Shown here: piece after piece, positions 1-11,839 of the stretch | How positions within the stretch are numbered: the stretch's first letter is position 1 | Layout of the letters: the number at the start of each line of letters is the position of its first letter | Origin: Babylonia areolata | Lineage: Eukaryota > Mollusca > Gastropoda > Neogastropoda > Buccinidae | DNA: 64,000 nucleotides | Reading direction: 5' to 3' | Assembly (NCBI RefSeq): GCF_041734735.1 | Contig: NC_134882.1 | Location: forward strand, 21,505,765 to 21,569,764 | Position numbers and translations under genes: made by a program | The notes under the pieces: generated by a model | Told to the model about the DNA's origin: nothing | Seen by the model: the letters and a program-made list of their open reading frames with translations, nothing else | Database searches by the model: none

Positions 1-460
1 ATTCAGAGAAGGATAGTGAATTAAAGGGGCTGTCAGAGAGATGAAGTATTCAGAGAAGTGGGATAGTGAATTAAAGGGGCTGTCAGAGAGATGAAGTATT
101 CAGAGAAGGATAGTGAATTAAAGAGGATGTCAGAGAGATGAAGTATTCAGAGAAGTGGGATAGTGAATTAAAGGGGCTGTCAGAGAGATGAAGTATTCAG
201 AGAAGTGGGATAGTGAAAGGGGCTGTAAGAGAGATGTAGTATTCAGAGAAGGATAGTGAATTAAAGGGGCTGTCAGAGAGATGACATATTCAGAGAAGGA
301 TAGTGAATTAAAGGGGCTGTCAGAGAGATGTAGTATTAAGAGAAGGATAGTGAATTAAAGGGGCTGTCAGAGAGATGAAGTATTCAGAGAGGTGGGATAG
401 TGAAAGGGGCTGTCAGAGAGATGACATATTCAGAGAAGGATAGTGAAAGGGACTGTCCTG
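1..460. repeat. Minisatellite, about 35-60 bp units
   Basis: About nine imperfect units built on GTATTCAGAGAAG, GGATAGTGAATTAAAG and GGGCTGTCAGAGAGATG. Some units lack the TGAATTAA part. The array runs off the left edge. No gene seen. Confidence 0.9.
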
Positions 461-727
461 TGTTGTGGGGTGGGTGTTGAGGGTGATTGAGTGGTGGCGG
501 GTGGGGGCTGGGCGTCAAAGACACAACACACTGCTGCTTACTACATCCGGGCAGCTTGTGCATACATACATGTACATGTGTGTGACCAAACTTCTAAATA
601 AATAAAACACAGCAGCCTGTAAAAAAACAAAAACCAAAACAAAAACCAAAAAAAAAACAACCCTACCCCCCCAAGAAAACAACAACAGAAGTATTTCTCC
701 TACTCCCCTCCACAATCCCTGTATGAA

Positions 728-729
<2 letters not shown>
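461..729. other. Intergenic or intronic spacer
   Basis: GT/GGT-rich then A-rich sequence leading into a CA/TA microsatellite. No coding or repeat family recognised. Confidence 0.5.

Positions 730-1599
<870 letters not shown>

Positions 1600-1671
<72 letters not shown>
1600..1671. repeat. (TA)n microsatellite
   Basis: About 36 uninterrupted TA units directly joined to the 33-bp minisatellite that follows. Confidence 0.97.
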
Positions 1672-1674
<3 letters not shown>

Positions 1675-1895
1675 GTCCCTAAGTGTATCAGAATCAATCA
1701 TCAGAATGTCCCTAAGTGTATCAGAATCAATCATCAAAATGTCCCTAAGTGTATCAGAATCAATCATCAAAATGTCCCTAAGTGTATCAGAATCAATCAT
1801 CAAAATGTCCCTAAGTGTATCAGAATCAATTATCAAAATGTCCCAAAGTGTATCAGAATCAACCAAGTGGATTAAAAGTGTATCAGAATAAACAG
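1672..1895. repeat. 33-bp minisatellite, about 6 copies
   Basis: Units begin AATGTCCCTAAGTGTATCAG and end with an AATCAATCATCA-like part. The last one or two units are diverged. The 33-bp length keeps several frames open on both strands; these are not taken as genes. Confidence 0.95.
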
Positions 1896-2330
1896 GTCGA
1901 TCAAAATGTCCCTAACTTCAACAGAATCAATCATTTCTTTGCTGTAATCCAGCCTGAATGACTGCTACTTGTGTCAACTTCAATGTCTTGCTCAGAAATG
2001 GAAGCAGTTGCATTCAGTAGTTTGTTCTGGCTGATTAATTTCAGACAACCCCAAAAGAGACCAAAACAAAAATGCGACATATTCAAACCTCAGCATAAGG
2101 ACAGTACTGCTGTAAAAGCTGTGAGTTGGGAAGAAGGGACGACAGGTAAACAAAGTGTGGCAAATGACAGATCATTAGAAAGATATTTTTGTAGAGAGGA
2201 TGACATCAACAGTCACGTTAGTAAGGTATCTTTGATTCTCATCTGAAACATGTTCAGATGATTAAGGCACGCACTGCAAGGTTTGTTTTCCCTTCTGGTT
2301 TGTGCTTACCAGTTGAAAGAAGAAATGAAT
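1896..2330. other. Spacer, nothing recognised
   Basis: Apparently unique sequence. A 91-codon open frame (1971-2246, plus) has no recognisable motif and no supporting context. Confidence 0.45.
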
Positions 2331-2334
2331 GAAG

Positions 2335-2775
2335 ATGAAAATCATTAATGTTTGTATTATGTCATTCACATCAAAAGAGAGACACCAATGTTTGTATTAA
2401 TTATGTCATTCACACCAAATGAAAGACACCAATGTTTGTATTTATTATGTTATTCACAAAGAAAGAAAGAAAAAGAAAGAACCGATGCTTGTATTAAGGT
2501 GTGTTTCACATGAAAAGAAAGACACCGATGCTTGTATTAAAGTGTGTTTCACACAAAACGAAAGACACCAATGTTTGTATTAAGGTGTGTTTCACACAAA
2601 ACGAAAGACACCAATGTTTGTATTAAGGTGTGTTTCACACCAAAAGAAAGACACCAATGTTTGTATTAAGGTGTGTTTCACACCAAAAGAAAGACACCAA
2701 TGTTTGTATTAAGGTGTGTTTCACACCAAAAGAAAGACACCAATGTTTGTATTAAGGTGTCTTTCACACCAAAAT
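2335..2775. repeat. About 43-bp minisatellite, 9-10 copies
   Basis: Units carry ACACCAATGTTTGTATTAAG followed by GTGTGTTTCACACC and AAAAGAAAG. Left-end units are longer and more diverged; the central ones (2560-2770) are nearly identical. Confidence 0.93.
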
Positions 2776-3653
2776 AAATTTATCAGCCAACAGAAAATTT
2801 GGTTGACAGAACAGCAAACTAGCAGACTGCACCAGTTTGACATGGCCAGTACATGATGCCAAAAGAAAGAAAAGATGTCAATGCTTGTATGATGACATTT
2901 ACAGACATGTTTGTTGCTGAGAATGAACCCTGCCATACTGAGAAATCAGTTTCATAAGAAATCATTGCTTTGATACCTTGGGCATGTCGGAAAGAAAGGA
3001 GATTCTGACCTATACTTGGATTTTTGTGTATGTGTGGTGGAGTGTTACAATTGTTGTACAGATCTACTGGTCTTGTTAACTGTACTTTTATAGAATCAAT
3101 GATTGTGTGTATATGACGTTTATCAATCTATACATGTCTGTATTTCATTTTATGTGTTTATTCAATTCATATCACAGTACTGGATTTGTAAAGTGCTTAG
3201 AGCTTGCATAAAAGTGCAAAACGAAAGTAAACCATCATCATCACTGTGTCACTCTGGCTTTTGTGTCACTGGTTCAAAGCTTCTTCCGTCATCCACACTT
3301 TTCAAGTCAAAGCACGAGTCCAGGCTGACATCAAGGCATAAGGAAGAAGACAAAGAAACCCAGACAAAATAAAGCAACAAGAAAAGTGCAGAAAATAAGA
3401 TAATATGGAACTGAAGCATCAGCCAACAAAGTCTGTAAGTGTCTGAAGGAACAGGTGTCCACCAGAGATCAGACTTTCAGTTCTACCTGTAATGGAAGCA
3501 TCTAATGGCCAGGTGCTTTGGAGATTCCTAACAGTTTTCAGGTAGGAAATTTAGGAGAACTTATGGCTAATGGCAAATTATTCTAACATATCTCTGATTA
3601 CCTTTCCTCTTTCCCAACCCCTTGATTACATGTCTCTGATGAGAGATACCCAG

Positions 3654-3655
<2 letters not shown>
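2776..3655. other. Spacer, nothing recognised
   Basis: Unique-looking AT-rich sequence. The stretch near 3185-3240 (GTAAAGTGCTTAGAGC) resembles the tail of a dispersed element but is too short to classify. Confidence 0.4.
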
Positions 3656-3711
<56 letters not shown>

Positions 3712-3726
3712 TGTGTGTGAGTGTGT
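3656..3726. repeat. (GT)n microsatellite
   Basis: About 34 GT units with single A interruptions near the end. Confidence 0.97.
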
Positions 3727-3897
3727 TCATGGATTTATTATATTCTGACTTTTATCAAGAAGGGAACAGTCACACCATGCATATTGTCAACACCCTTTGG
3801 ACACTCATTGCCCAGTAGCAAGCCATGACAACTGCTCCACATAAGAAGATAACATTCCATCATTCACACACCCATGGTCAGCCCAAACTGCACTGTC

Positions 3898-4277
3898 ACA
3901 GCTAGTGCTGACATGTCTGCCCAGGAAGCTAGTGCTGACATGTCTGCCCAGGAAGCTAGTGTTGACATGTCTGCCCAGGAAGCTAGTGTTGACATGTCTG
4001 CCCAGGAAGCAAGTGCTGACGCGCCTGCCCAGGAAGCTAGTGCTGACATGTCTGCCCAGGAAGCTAGTGTTGACATGTCTGCCCAGGAAGCTAGTGTTGA
4101 CATGTCTGCCCAGGAAGCTAGTGTTGACATGTCTGCTCAGGAAGCTAGTAGTGTTGACATGTCTGCCCAGGAAGCTAGTGCTGACATGTCTGCCCAGGAA
4201 GCTAGTGTTGACATGTCTGCCCAGGAAGCTAGTGTTGACATGTCTGCCCAGGAAGCTAGTGTTAACATGTCTGCCCA
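3898..4277. repeat. 27-bp minisatellite derived from a SINE head, 14 copies
   Basis: Units contain GACATGTCTGCCCAGGAAGC then TAGTGTT. One unit carries a 3-bp insertion. The last unit runs without a break into the tRNA-like head of the SINE at 4278. The unit matches that SINE's own head (ACGCGTCTGCCTAGGAAGCG in better-preserved family members), so the array is an expansion of it. The 27-bp period gives an open frame of nine-residue repeats (ASVDMSAQE), which I do not take as a gene. Confidence 0.9.
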
Positions 4278-4612
4278 GGAAGCCAGAAAATCTGAGACAG
4301 ATTCCAAGCCCTCACTCGTCAGTACTTTCTCCCCCTCCACTACACCTTGAGTGCTAGTCATTCGGATGAGACGATTAACCAAGGTCATGCATGTAGCATG
4401 CACTTAGCACACTTAAAAGAACCCATGGCAACAAAAGGGTTGTTCCTGGAGAAAAGCCCACTGTGACAGGAAGACAGATACACTTGCAGACAGAAAAAAG
4501 AGGGGGGGAAAAAGAAAAGAAATGTAGCAATGTTCTCTCTCTGGGGACAGCAGGCCGGATTTCACACAGAGAAATCTGTTGTGACAACACCTGATACAAT
4601 ACAATATAATCT
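4278..4612 (+). mobile_element. SINE-A copy (tRNA-derived), head converted to minisatellite
   Basis: Shares with the copies at 16072 and 47728 the blocks CAGTACTTTCTCCCCCTCC, AAAGAACCCATGGCAACAAA, and the tail TTCACACAGAGAAATCTGTT. The box B region is degenerate. A family of about 390 bp with a tRNA-like head; inactive copy. Confidence 0.88.
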
Positions 4613-4950
4613 GTACAATACCTGTCTCCTGCTTATAATTATAAAATCAGTGCAGGCAAAGATCTGCATTATGTAACCGGCAGCGGTACAACATCAGCAG
4701 AAGTTCAAGCAAAGTATATTTGCAATGCTGTTCTTGTTGGAAGCAGAGAAACATAACAACTTTAACTTGCCAAGTATTTGCTGCATTAAATAATGAAATA
4801 TTATAAACCAGACAACAATGGAAGCCAGAGAATACTTCACCACACTGTTCATGACAGCAGCTACATCAAATGAATTCAGAAAACTGCAAATTATTTTAAA
4901 CTATTTTAACACTGCAAATATTCTCCCCACCCACTTGATTTCAAAATCCA
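4613..4950. other. Spacer, nothing recognised
   Basis: Unique-looking sequence with no coding signal. Confidence 0.4.
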
Positions 4951-4954
4951 AGTT

Positions 4955-5497
4955 TTTCTGTCCTAAATGATGCCACTCTCTCCTAACATCCAAGTTTTCC
5001 TCTCCCCAAAAGGTGCCACTCTCTCCTAACATCCAAGTTTTCCTCTCCCCAAATCGTGCCACTATCTCCTAACATCCAAGTTTTCCTCTCCCCAAATCGT
5101 GCCACTCTCTCCTAACATCCAAGTTTTCCTCTCCCCAAATGATGCCACTATCTCCTAACATCCAAGTTTTCCTCTCCCCAAATGATGCCACTCTCTCCTA
5201 ACATCCAAGTTTTCCTCTCCCCAAATCGTGCCACTCTCTCCTAACATCCAAGTTTTCCTCTCCCCAAATGATGCCACTATCTCCTAACATCCAAGTTTTC
5301 CTCTCCCCAAATGATGCCACTCTCTCCTAACATCCAAGTTTTCCTCTCCCCAAATGATGCCACTCTCTCCTAACATCCAAGTTTTCCTCTCCCCAAATGA
5401 TGCCACTCTCTCCTAACATCCAAGTTTTCCTCTCCCCAAATGATGCCGCTATCTCCTAGCATCCAAGTTTTCCTCCCAAAAGGTGCCACTCTCTCCT
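4955..5497. repeat. 43-bp minisatellite, about 12 copies
   Basis: Units: CTCTCCTAACATCCAAGTTT then TCCTCTCCCCAAATGATGCC. Copies differ mainly in ATGATGCC versus ATCGTGCC and ACTCTC versus ACTATC. Pyrimidine-rich on the plus strand. Confidence 0.95.
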
Positions 5498-6184
5498 AAC
5501 TACCCACCTCTCTTCATCTCTCTGTTCCTCCCCCTCCATTTTTCTCTCTGATCTCCCCCCCCCCCCTCTCTCATATGATCATCTCTATTCCTCTTTTCAT
5601 CTCTCTCTCTCTCTCTCCTCTTATGCTCATCTATCTCTCTCTCTCGTCCTATGTTCATCTCTCTCTCTCTCCTCCTATGTTCATCCCTATTCCTCTTTTC
5701 ATCTCTTTCTCTCTACTCCTATGTTCATCACTCTCTCTCCTCCTATGTTCATCCCTATTCCTCTTTTCATCTCTCTTTCTCTCTCCTCCTATGTTCATCT
5801 CTCTCTCTCTCTCTCCCCTTCTATATTCATCCCTATTCCTCTTTTCATCTCTCTTTCTCTCTCCTCCTATGTTCATCTCTCTCTCTCTCTCTCCCCTTCT
5901 ATATTCATCCCTATTCCTCTTTTCATCTCTCTCTCTCTCTCCTCCTATGTTCATCTCTCTCTCTTTCTCCTCTTATCTTCATCTCTCTCTCTCTCTTTCT
6001 TTCTTTGTCTCTCTCTCTCTCCTATGTTCATCTCTATTCCTCTTTTCATCTCTCTCTCTCCTCTTATGCTCCCCCCCTCTCTCTCCCCTCCTATGTTCAT
6101 CTCTATTCCTCTTTTCATCTCTCTCTCTCCTCCTATGTTAATCTCTATTCCTATTTTGATCCCCCCTCTCTCTCTCCTCTTATG

Positions 6185-6239
<55 letters not shown>

Positions 6240-6475
6240 TCCTATGTTCATCTCTATTCCTCTTTTCATCTCTCTCCCCTCTTATGTTAATCTATCTCTC
6301 TCTCTTCCCTTCTCTCTCCTTCTATGTTCATCTCTATTCGTCTTTTCATCTCTCTCTCTCTCCTCCAATGTTCATCTCTATTCCTCTTTTTGTCTCTCTC
6401 TCTCTCTCCTATGTTCATCTCTCTTCCTCTTTTCATCTCTCTCTGTACAATCCTCTACTCTTCTCTCTCTCTCAT
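5498..6475. repeat. Polypyrimidine array (CT-rich, 45-70 bp units) with (TA)n insert
   Basis: Nearly 1 kb of C/T on the plus strand: CTCTCT tracts alternating with TATGTTCATC and CCTCTTTTCATC blocks. A pure (TA)n run of about 25 units sits at 6188-6237. Long open frames here (up to 303 codons) are Ser/Leu/Phe low-complexity artefacts. Confidence 0.93.
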
Positions 6476-7640
6476 ATTGATTTAGTTTTGGATTTGGTTT
6501 TCATCAGCATGATTACTACTGTTACAGGTTGTTATTTGCAGTATGTCCCCTCATGTCATTAGGGCTGTAAAGCTATTGACATTAAAGTGTTCAGCGTTCA
6601 GTGCTCTCTCTCTCTCTCTCTCCCCCCTCCCCTCCCTCCATATTTCTGACATCTTTTTAACTCTAAGTGTTATCTCTTAAGTTTACAATTATTTTCCTAG
6701 GTTTCTATGTGTAACCAATGTAAACTGAAAAAAGGACAGTTACCGTAAGCATAAGTAAACTGAAAGAACTGAACCCAAAAAACTGAAATAAACAAAGCAG
6801 GAAAAGAAAAAAAAAAAGAAAAAAAAAGGAAGAAAAGCATATGGGTGAAAACAGATACACAAAGTCTGCAAACCAGATATTTTTGAGGAAGTTCTTCCAG
6901 AAGATAATCTTTCATCGACTGAAATATGAAACGGACAAGCAAACATATCAGTAAGCACAGAAATTAAACACTGAAGGGAAAAAGAAAAGAAAAAAACAAC
7001 CCCCCCAAAAACAACAAAGATGAAAAATAACCAGCAATTCATACAGCATGCATCAGAAAAAAGAAGAAATATTAAAAAGAAAATATCAACAACAAAGTAT
7101 TAAGAACATAACTCCCAAGAACGCATAAATGCTGAACACTTTCACAATATCTTATGTACACAAATATATACATGTGTACAAACATCATACTGAATATTCA
7201 TTATCTTTCATATCATTATACAAACATACACATATTTATACAAACTCAAATACAAACATATACAATATGCAAGTACAACTGAACTGATATTACACACATG
7301 ACACACACTATGCATTGTGCACATGCAAACACACAGACACACACACACACACAGACACACACACACTCAGCATTACTTGATACTGCATTATTCAAGCCAA
7401 ACAACACAAGGTTATATGTGACAAAATTAGCATGATGACTTGACATGGAAAAAAGACAGTTGTGTCAAGAATATGCCTTCATCTTAACAATAAAAGAAAG
7501 AATAGAATTTCAAAAACATGGATAGTATATTCACACACACACACACACTTCTGTCTGCTATGCTTCAGATAGGTTTAAATAACACCCACTGTGATTTGTC
7601 ACTGACAGGATTTAACAGACCTCCAAGCCGTCAGCCCTTG
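6476..7640. other. Spacer with A-rich and CA tracts
   Basis: CT tract at 6604-6624, A-rich sequence at 6800-7080 and a (CA)n tract at 7325-7367. No gene recognised. Confidence 0.45.
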
Positions 7641-7647
7641 ACATGAA

Positions 7648-7776
7648 CCTGAAGTTTCAGTTTTAATTTCTCAAGAAGGCATCACTGCGTTCAGACAAAT
7701 CCATATAAGCTACACCACATCTGCTTGGCAGATGCCTGACCAGCAGCATAACCCAACGCGCTTGTCAGGCCTTGAG
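7648..7776 (+). mobile_element. SINE-B copy
   Basis: Shares GACCAGCAGCATAACCCAAC and the CAGGCCTTGA end with copies at 13160 and 44950. Three diverged copies in one window mark a dispersed short element of about 130 bp. Confidence 0.8.
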
Positions 7777-7794
7777 TGCATGCTTATACGTTTG

Positions 7795-8050
7795 TGTACC
7801 TATCAGAGTGGATTTCTTTTTACATAATTTTGCCAGAGGACGACACTTTGTTGCCGTGGGTTCTTTTTCAGTGCGCCAAGTGCGTGCTGCACACAAGACC
7901 TCAGTTTATCGTCTCATCCGGAAGACTAGATGCTCAGTTTGATTTTCCAGGCAAACTTGGGAGAAAGGGCGAGAGCAGGAATTAAACCCACACCCTCACA
8001 GCTTTCTGAATTGGCAGCTGAGCGACTTAACCATTCTGCCACCTTCCCGC
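7795..8050 (-). mobile_element. SINE-A-related copy, inverted
   Basis: The plus strand shows the reversed body: TTGCCAGAGGACGACACTTT, GTTGCCGTGGGTTCTTTTTC, TATCGTCTCATCCGGAAGAC, then an inverted tRNA-like head ending near 8035. The head resembles the subfamily at 57700 rather than that at 16072. Confidence 0.78.
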
Positions 8051-8059
8051 AGCAGCTTA

Positions 8060-8163
8060 TCAATGAAATAGATATGGCAGGGGAAAAACCATCATACACG
8101 TAAAAAGCCCACATATACATATGAGTGAATGTGAGAGTTGCAGCTAATGAACGTAGAGAGTGA
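8060..8163 (+). mobile_element. SINE-C tail fragment
   Basis: CATACACGTAAAAAGCCCAC and GTGAGAGTTGCAG blocks look like the 3' tail expected for the tRNA-derived family seen at 21115. The family link is inferred. Confidence 0.5.
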
Positions 8164-8167
8164 AAAA

Positions 8168-8170
8168 GCA

Positions 8171-8201
<31 letters not shown>

Positions 8202-8232
8202 CAGAGAATAAGGAGAGAGAGAGAGAGAGAAT
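8168..8232. repeat. (GA)n microsatellite
   Basis: Two GA tracts separated by a short purine-rich link. Confidence 0.95.
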
Positions 8233-8389
8233 AACTGAACTGACAGCTGACAGATAGGTGAGCAACAATGATGGTAATGATTATGAAACGGTCATGGAAG
8301 ATGATTGTGGCAATAGCAGATGGCAACGACTATTTAATTTCAGGAAGTATGGTGTCCTTTTTTTTCTTTCTCAGGTTTAACTGGACTTA

Positions 8390-8430
8390 ACACACACGAG
8401 CACGCGTGTGCGCGCATGCGCGCGCGCACA

Positions 8431-8461
<31 letters not shown>

Positions 8462-8500
8462 GCACACACACACGCGCGCACACAAGCACACACACACACA
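8390..8500. repeat. (CA)n/(CG)n alternating tract
   Basis: Alternating purine-pyrimidine sequence of about 110 bp with CGCGCG blocks (Z-DNA-type composition), ending just before the LINE. Confidence 0.93.
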
Positions 8501-8507
8501 CTAGAAC

Positions 8508-10615
8508 ATCTAATCAAACTGACTACACAGGTAAAGCAACAGTTTGCAAGGCGAAAAAACGTACGAGCAACTTTTTTTGATGTGAAAAAAGCATACGACC
8601 AAGTGTGGCACACTCGACTTTTATATAAACTGAAAAATATCGGTATCACAGGCAACATGTATGATTATATTAGAAGTTTTTTTATCAGATAGATTTATAC
8701 AAGTAAGAATAGGAAATACCTACTCAAACCCCAGACAATTACACATGGGGTTACCACAAGGATCAGTAATTTTGCTGATTTTATTCAATATATTATTAGC
8801 AGATCTACCTACCAAACTAGCTAAAGATACAGTCTTGGTTCAATTTGCTGATGACTTTTGTTTATGGATGAAGGTGACAATGAAAAATAAAACGCCTACT
8901 AGGACACTGAATTACATAAAGAAAATATACCAGCGGGAACTTGATAAAATCAGCAACTTTATGACAGAAAATGGCTTATCATTGTCCTTAGAAAAAACAA
9001 ATATGATGCTATTTAATACAGGATCAGACCCAGAAAAGCTCCCCATGTTTACAATAAATAGTACTATCATCAGATATACACAATCTGTTAAATTTTTGGG
9101 AGACTATCTTTCTTCAAAGCTTTCGTAGAATTATCATATTGACTATATACTAAACTAAGCAAGAAAAGGTCTAAATTTCCTTAAAATAATTTGTAAACAG
9201 CACTGGGGGCAAGATACCAAAGCGTTGATATCTCTCGCTACCTCTCTCGATCGTTCACGCTTGACATATGCTCAAGAGGTATTTTTCAGTGCTCCACTGC
9301 ACTTGTTAAGGAAGCTGCAAAGCATCGATTGTAAGGCTTATAAACTCGCTCTAGGTGTACCCATTCCTACATCAAATTTAGGGACCTACAGAGAAGCAGG
9401 TGTTATATCTCTTGATGAACAAAGGAAAGCTTCTGCCGCGAAATTCGTTATCAAATCTCTCGCATATGAAATCTTTTCAAAAGAAGCTAATTTGAGTTCA
9501 CAAAAAGATTTTGCTAAAAGAGCAAAGACGATACAGTCTATGACATCCATTAATACATTTGCATCAGATATCATTAGTGCTATGGAATCAAAAGACAAGC
9601 AAATTGCAAAAATACCTACTTTTTCACCAGTCCCTGAATGGGAGCAGTGTAAAGCTACCTTTGACATGGATTATACAGATTTATCCAAGAACCAGTCACC
9701 ATATTTGTTAAAACCTGAAGTGCTCTCCCATACAGAAAATCAATAGTCGAATTGTCTAAAAATATACACAGACGGATCTGTTCTAGAAGATGGTAATTCA
9801 GGAGCGGCTTTTGTAATTCCTTCATTTAGAATAGAAAAATTATACTATATTGGTAGACAATATTCCATTTTCACAGCTGAACTTGTAGCCATACTTATGG
9901 CCTTAAATTATATTTCAGACATTCCGAAAACTGTGAGTGAAATTTTATTATGTGTAGACTTGAAGTCAGTATTACAAGCTATAGAATCTCCAAATTCAAA
10001 GAAGCGAATTGAGATGACAATGGAAATAAAACATATTATTCACCAACTGACAAAACAGTGCATCAAAGTAACTTTCTGTTGGGTACCTTCGCACTGTGGA
10101 ATATCTTCAAATGAGTGGGTAGACCAAGCAGCTAGAAGAGCAGCACGTAATTTTGAAGGTGCAATACAACTTGACATCCAGTTAGATCTACATGAATGCA
10201 TTAGTTGTATAGAAAATGTATCTAGAAATCGATTTAAGAAATTACTTATAGATTCGAATAATCAATATTACCAATGTTGTGTAAACACAAAGAATGCAGC
10301 TAATCCCAAACATTTTCTAAATTTGACACCAGCAGCACATTCAAGACAAATTACAAGTCTAATGTATAGAATTTGTTTAAATGCTTTTCATACAAAATTT
10401 TCTAAAAATATAAAATGTATATGCAGTAAGCAAATAACTAAGTTATCTACTCATTCATTGTCTGAGCATAAGACAGTTAATTCCACAAGATGTAGTTGAT
10501 GACTTTTCTTCCAATATTTCATTAGCCACTGAAAAGATTTTGAATGATTATTCATTGCTTGGAATGTTTTCAGAAATTTTAAACTCCAGTCCAGTTGGTA
10601 TCCTCCTTTGATGTG
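8508..10615 (+). mobile_element. I/Jockey-like LINE, 5'-truncated, with RT and RNase H
   Basis: A non-LTR retrotransposon polymerase fragment. RT motifs in order: FFDVKKAYDQVW (about 8574), GLPQGSV (about 8749), FADDF (about 8841), then KFLGDYLSS. RNase H follows: IYTDGS (about 9762), FTAELVAIL, CVDLKSVL, and CWVPSHCGISSNEWVDQAA. A Cys/His-poor C-terminal tail ends near 10609. It is broken: the N-terminal endonuclease is missing, there is a frame change near 8690 and another near 10450, and stops at 9126, 9156 and 9744 interrupt the main frame. RT plus RNase H in one ORF fits the I/Jockey groups; the exact clade is uncertain. Confidence 0.9.
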
Positions 10616-11040
10616 TTATAATTAATGTTGTCATTTATATTTACATTGTTGTAGGTTAATACTTGTTGATATGCATATACATATTCACCTTCCCATGACA
10701 CCTCATTCAATACACACCACAATCTCTTCAGACCTTTTCTTATAATATACTTTTCCTCTGATACATAACATGAATACTTTTTTACACTAATATTCACATG
10801 CATTCCCTTTCCTTTATCCACTTCTTTACTCCTTTCCGTCTAAAACACTTATAGTGAATAGACGTTAAAATGAAGATAAAACACACACACACACGCACAC
10901 ACACGCGCGCATGCACACACACACACACACGCGCACACACACACACACACGCACACACACACACACACAGAGATAAACAAAAAACATTGTGTTAAAAAAA
11001 TTGGGATGAGGTCAGGACTAAGAGTGTTGGGAGGGCAAAA
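10616..11040. other. Spacer with CA microsatellite
   Basis: AT-rich sequence possibly including LINE 3' UTR to about 10860, then CA/CG alternating tract at 10881-10970. No gene. Confidence 0.5.
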
Positions 11041-11054
11041 GCAGGGTCCCGAGT

Positions 11055-11113
11055 GAAATACAGACAGACAGGCAGACAGACAGACAGACACACACAGGCA
11101 GACAGACACAGAA
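11055..11113. repeat. (GACA)n-rich tract
   Basis: Tandem ACAGACAG-type tetranucleotides with interruptions. Confidence 0.85.
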
Positions 11114-11169
11114 GGGGAAACAAAGCAACACACCTGAACACTGTCCCCTGTCTGAGGCATTTTGCAGCA

Positions 11170-11292
11170 CATGGATTGTATTGTATCATGTTGTGTTGTA
11201 TTGTACAGGGTTGTGTTGCATTCTGTTGCATTGCATTGCATTGCAATGCATTGTATTGCACTGAACTGCATCGTATGGTATCTTATCATATC
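11170..11292. repeat. Degenerate TTGCA/TTGTA short-unit repeat
   Basis: Runs of TTGTATTGTA, TTGCATTGCA and TATCATATCA, about 120 bp of decayed five-base units. Confidence 0.75.
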
Positions 11293-11294
11293 AT

Positions 11295-11435
11295 AGTGTA
11301 TTCCAGACCACCATTCAAGGTCTAGTGGAGGGGGGTAAAATATTGGCGACAGTGGGATTGGAAGCAGTGTGATCCAATTCTCTGGCTTCCTTGGTGGACG
11401 TGTTAGCACTGGGCCTTCACTCCACAGTGGATGGA
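11295..11435 (-). mobile_element. SINE-A head fragment, inverted
   Basis: On the minus strand: GGAGTGAAGGCCCAG, ACACGTCCACCAAGGAAGCC, then CCCTCCACTAGACCTTGA. Only the tRNA-like head and the first part of the body remain. Confidence 0.75.
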
Positions 11436-11444
11436 TGCTGTGAC

Positions 11445-11510
11445 AGGTGTGTACAGTGTGTACAGGTATGTACATGTACAGTGTGTACAGGTATGTACTG
11501 ACACGTACAG
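11445..11510. repeat. GTGTACAGGTATGTACA short repeat
   Basis: Three to four decayed copies of about 20 bp next to the SINE head. Confidence 0.7.
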
Positions 11511-11734
11511 GTCCCAGGGCTGGAGGGGGGGGGGGAGGGGGCTGGAAGAACGATTTAAAAAAAAACAACTGCTACTGTAGTGTGGAATGAACATCTATCT
11601 TGGGTCACATCAACTCTTCTGTACTGACCATGCTCAGACATCAGCCTTCCTTTGGTGTTCTGAGTTAATTGGGCTGCTGCTGTTTCTTCTTTTACTGGTG
11701 GGTAAGCCACACTCACTTGAAAAAAAAAAAAGAA

Positions 11735-11838
11735 GGATATCTAAATAATATAGTTTCTGATTTCTGAGGGAACTTCAGTGTCAGGACACAAAACTGGATG
11801 ATCATCAACACCATACTGTTGCAATGCCTGTGGCAAAA
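11735..11838. repeat. Direct repeat, left copy, bordering RTE-like LINE
   Basis: Contains CTGATTTCTGAGGGAAC, GACACAAAACTGGATGAT and GCCTGTGGCAA. It matches 13012-13113 with about 80-85% identity by eye. The LINE lies exactly between the two copies. Confidence 0.8.
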
Positions 11839-11839
11839 A

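Noticed and set aside
1-460. Regularly spaced repeats, considered as a CRISPR array
   Set aside because: There are no unique spacers between repeats; it is a plain minisatellite in a eukaryotic genome. The same applies to all other arrays here.
1971-2246. 91-codon plus-strand frame
   Set aside because: No homology recognised, no splice or promoter context; the length is within chance for this amount of sequence.
3874-4350. 158-codon frame of ASVDMSAQE repeats
   Set aside because: The unit is the head of a SINE repeated at 27 bp, a multiple of three, and the frame runs into the SINE body.
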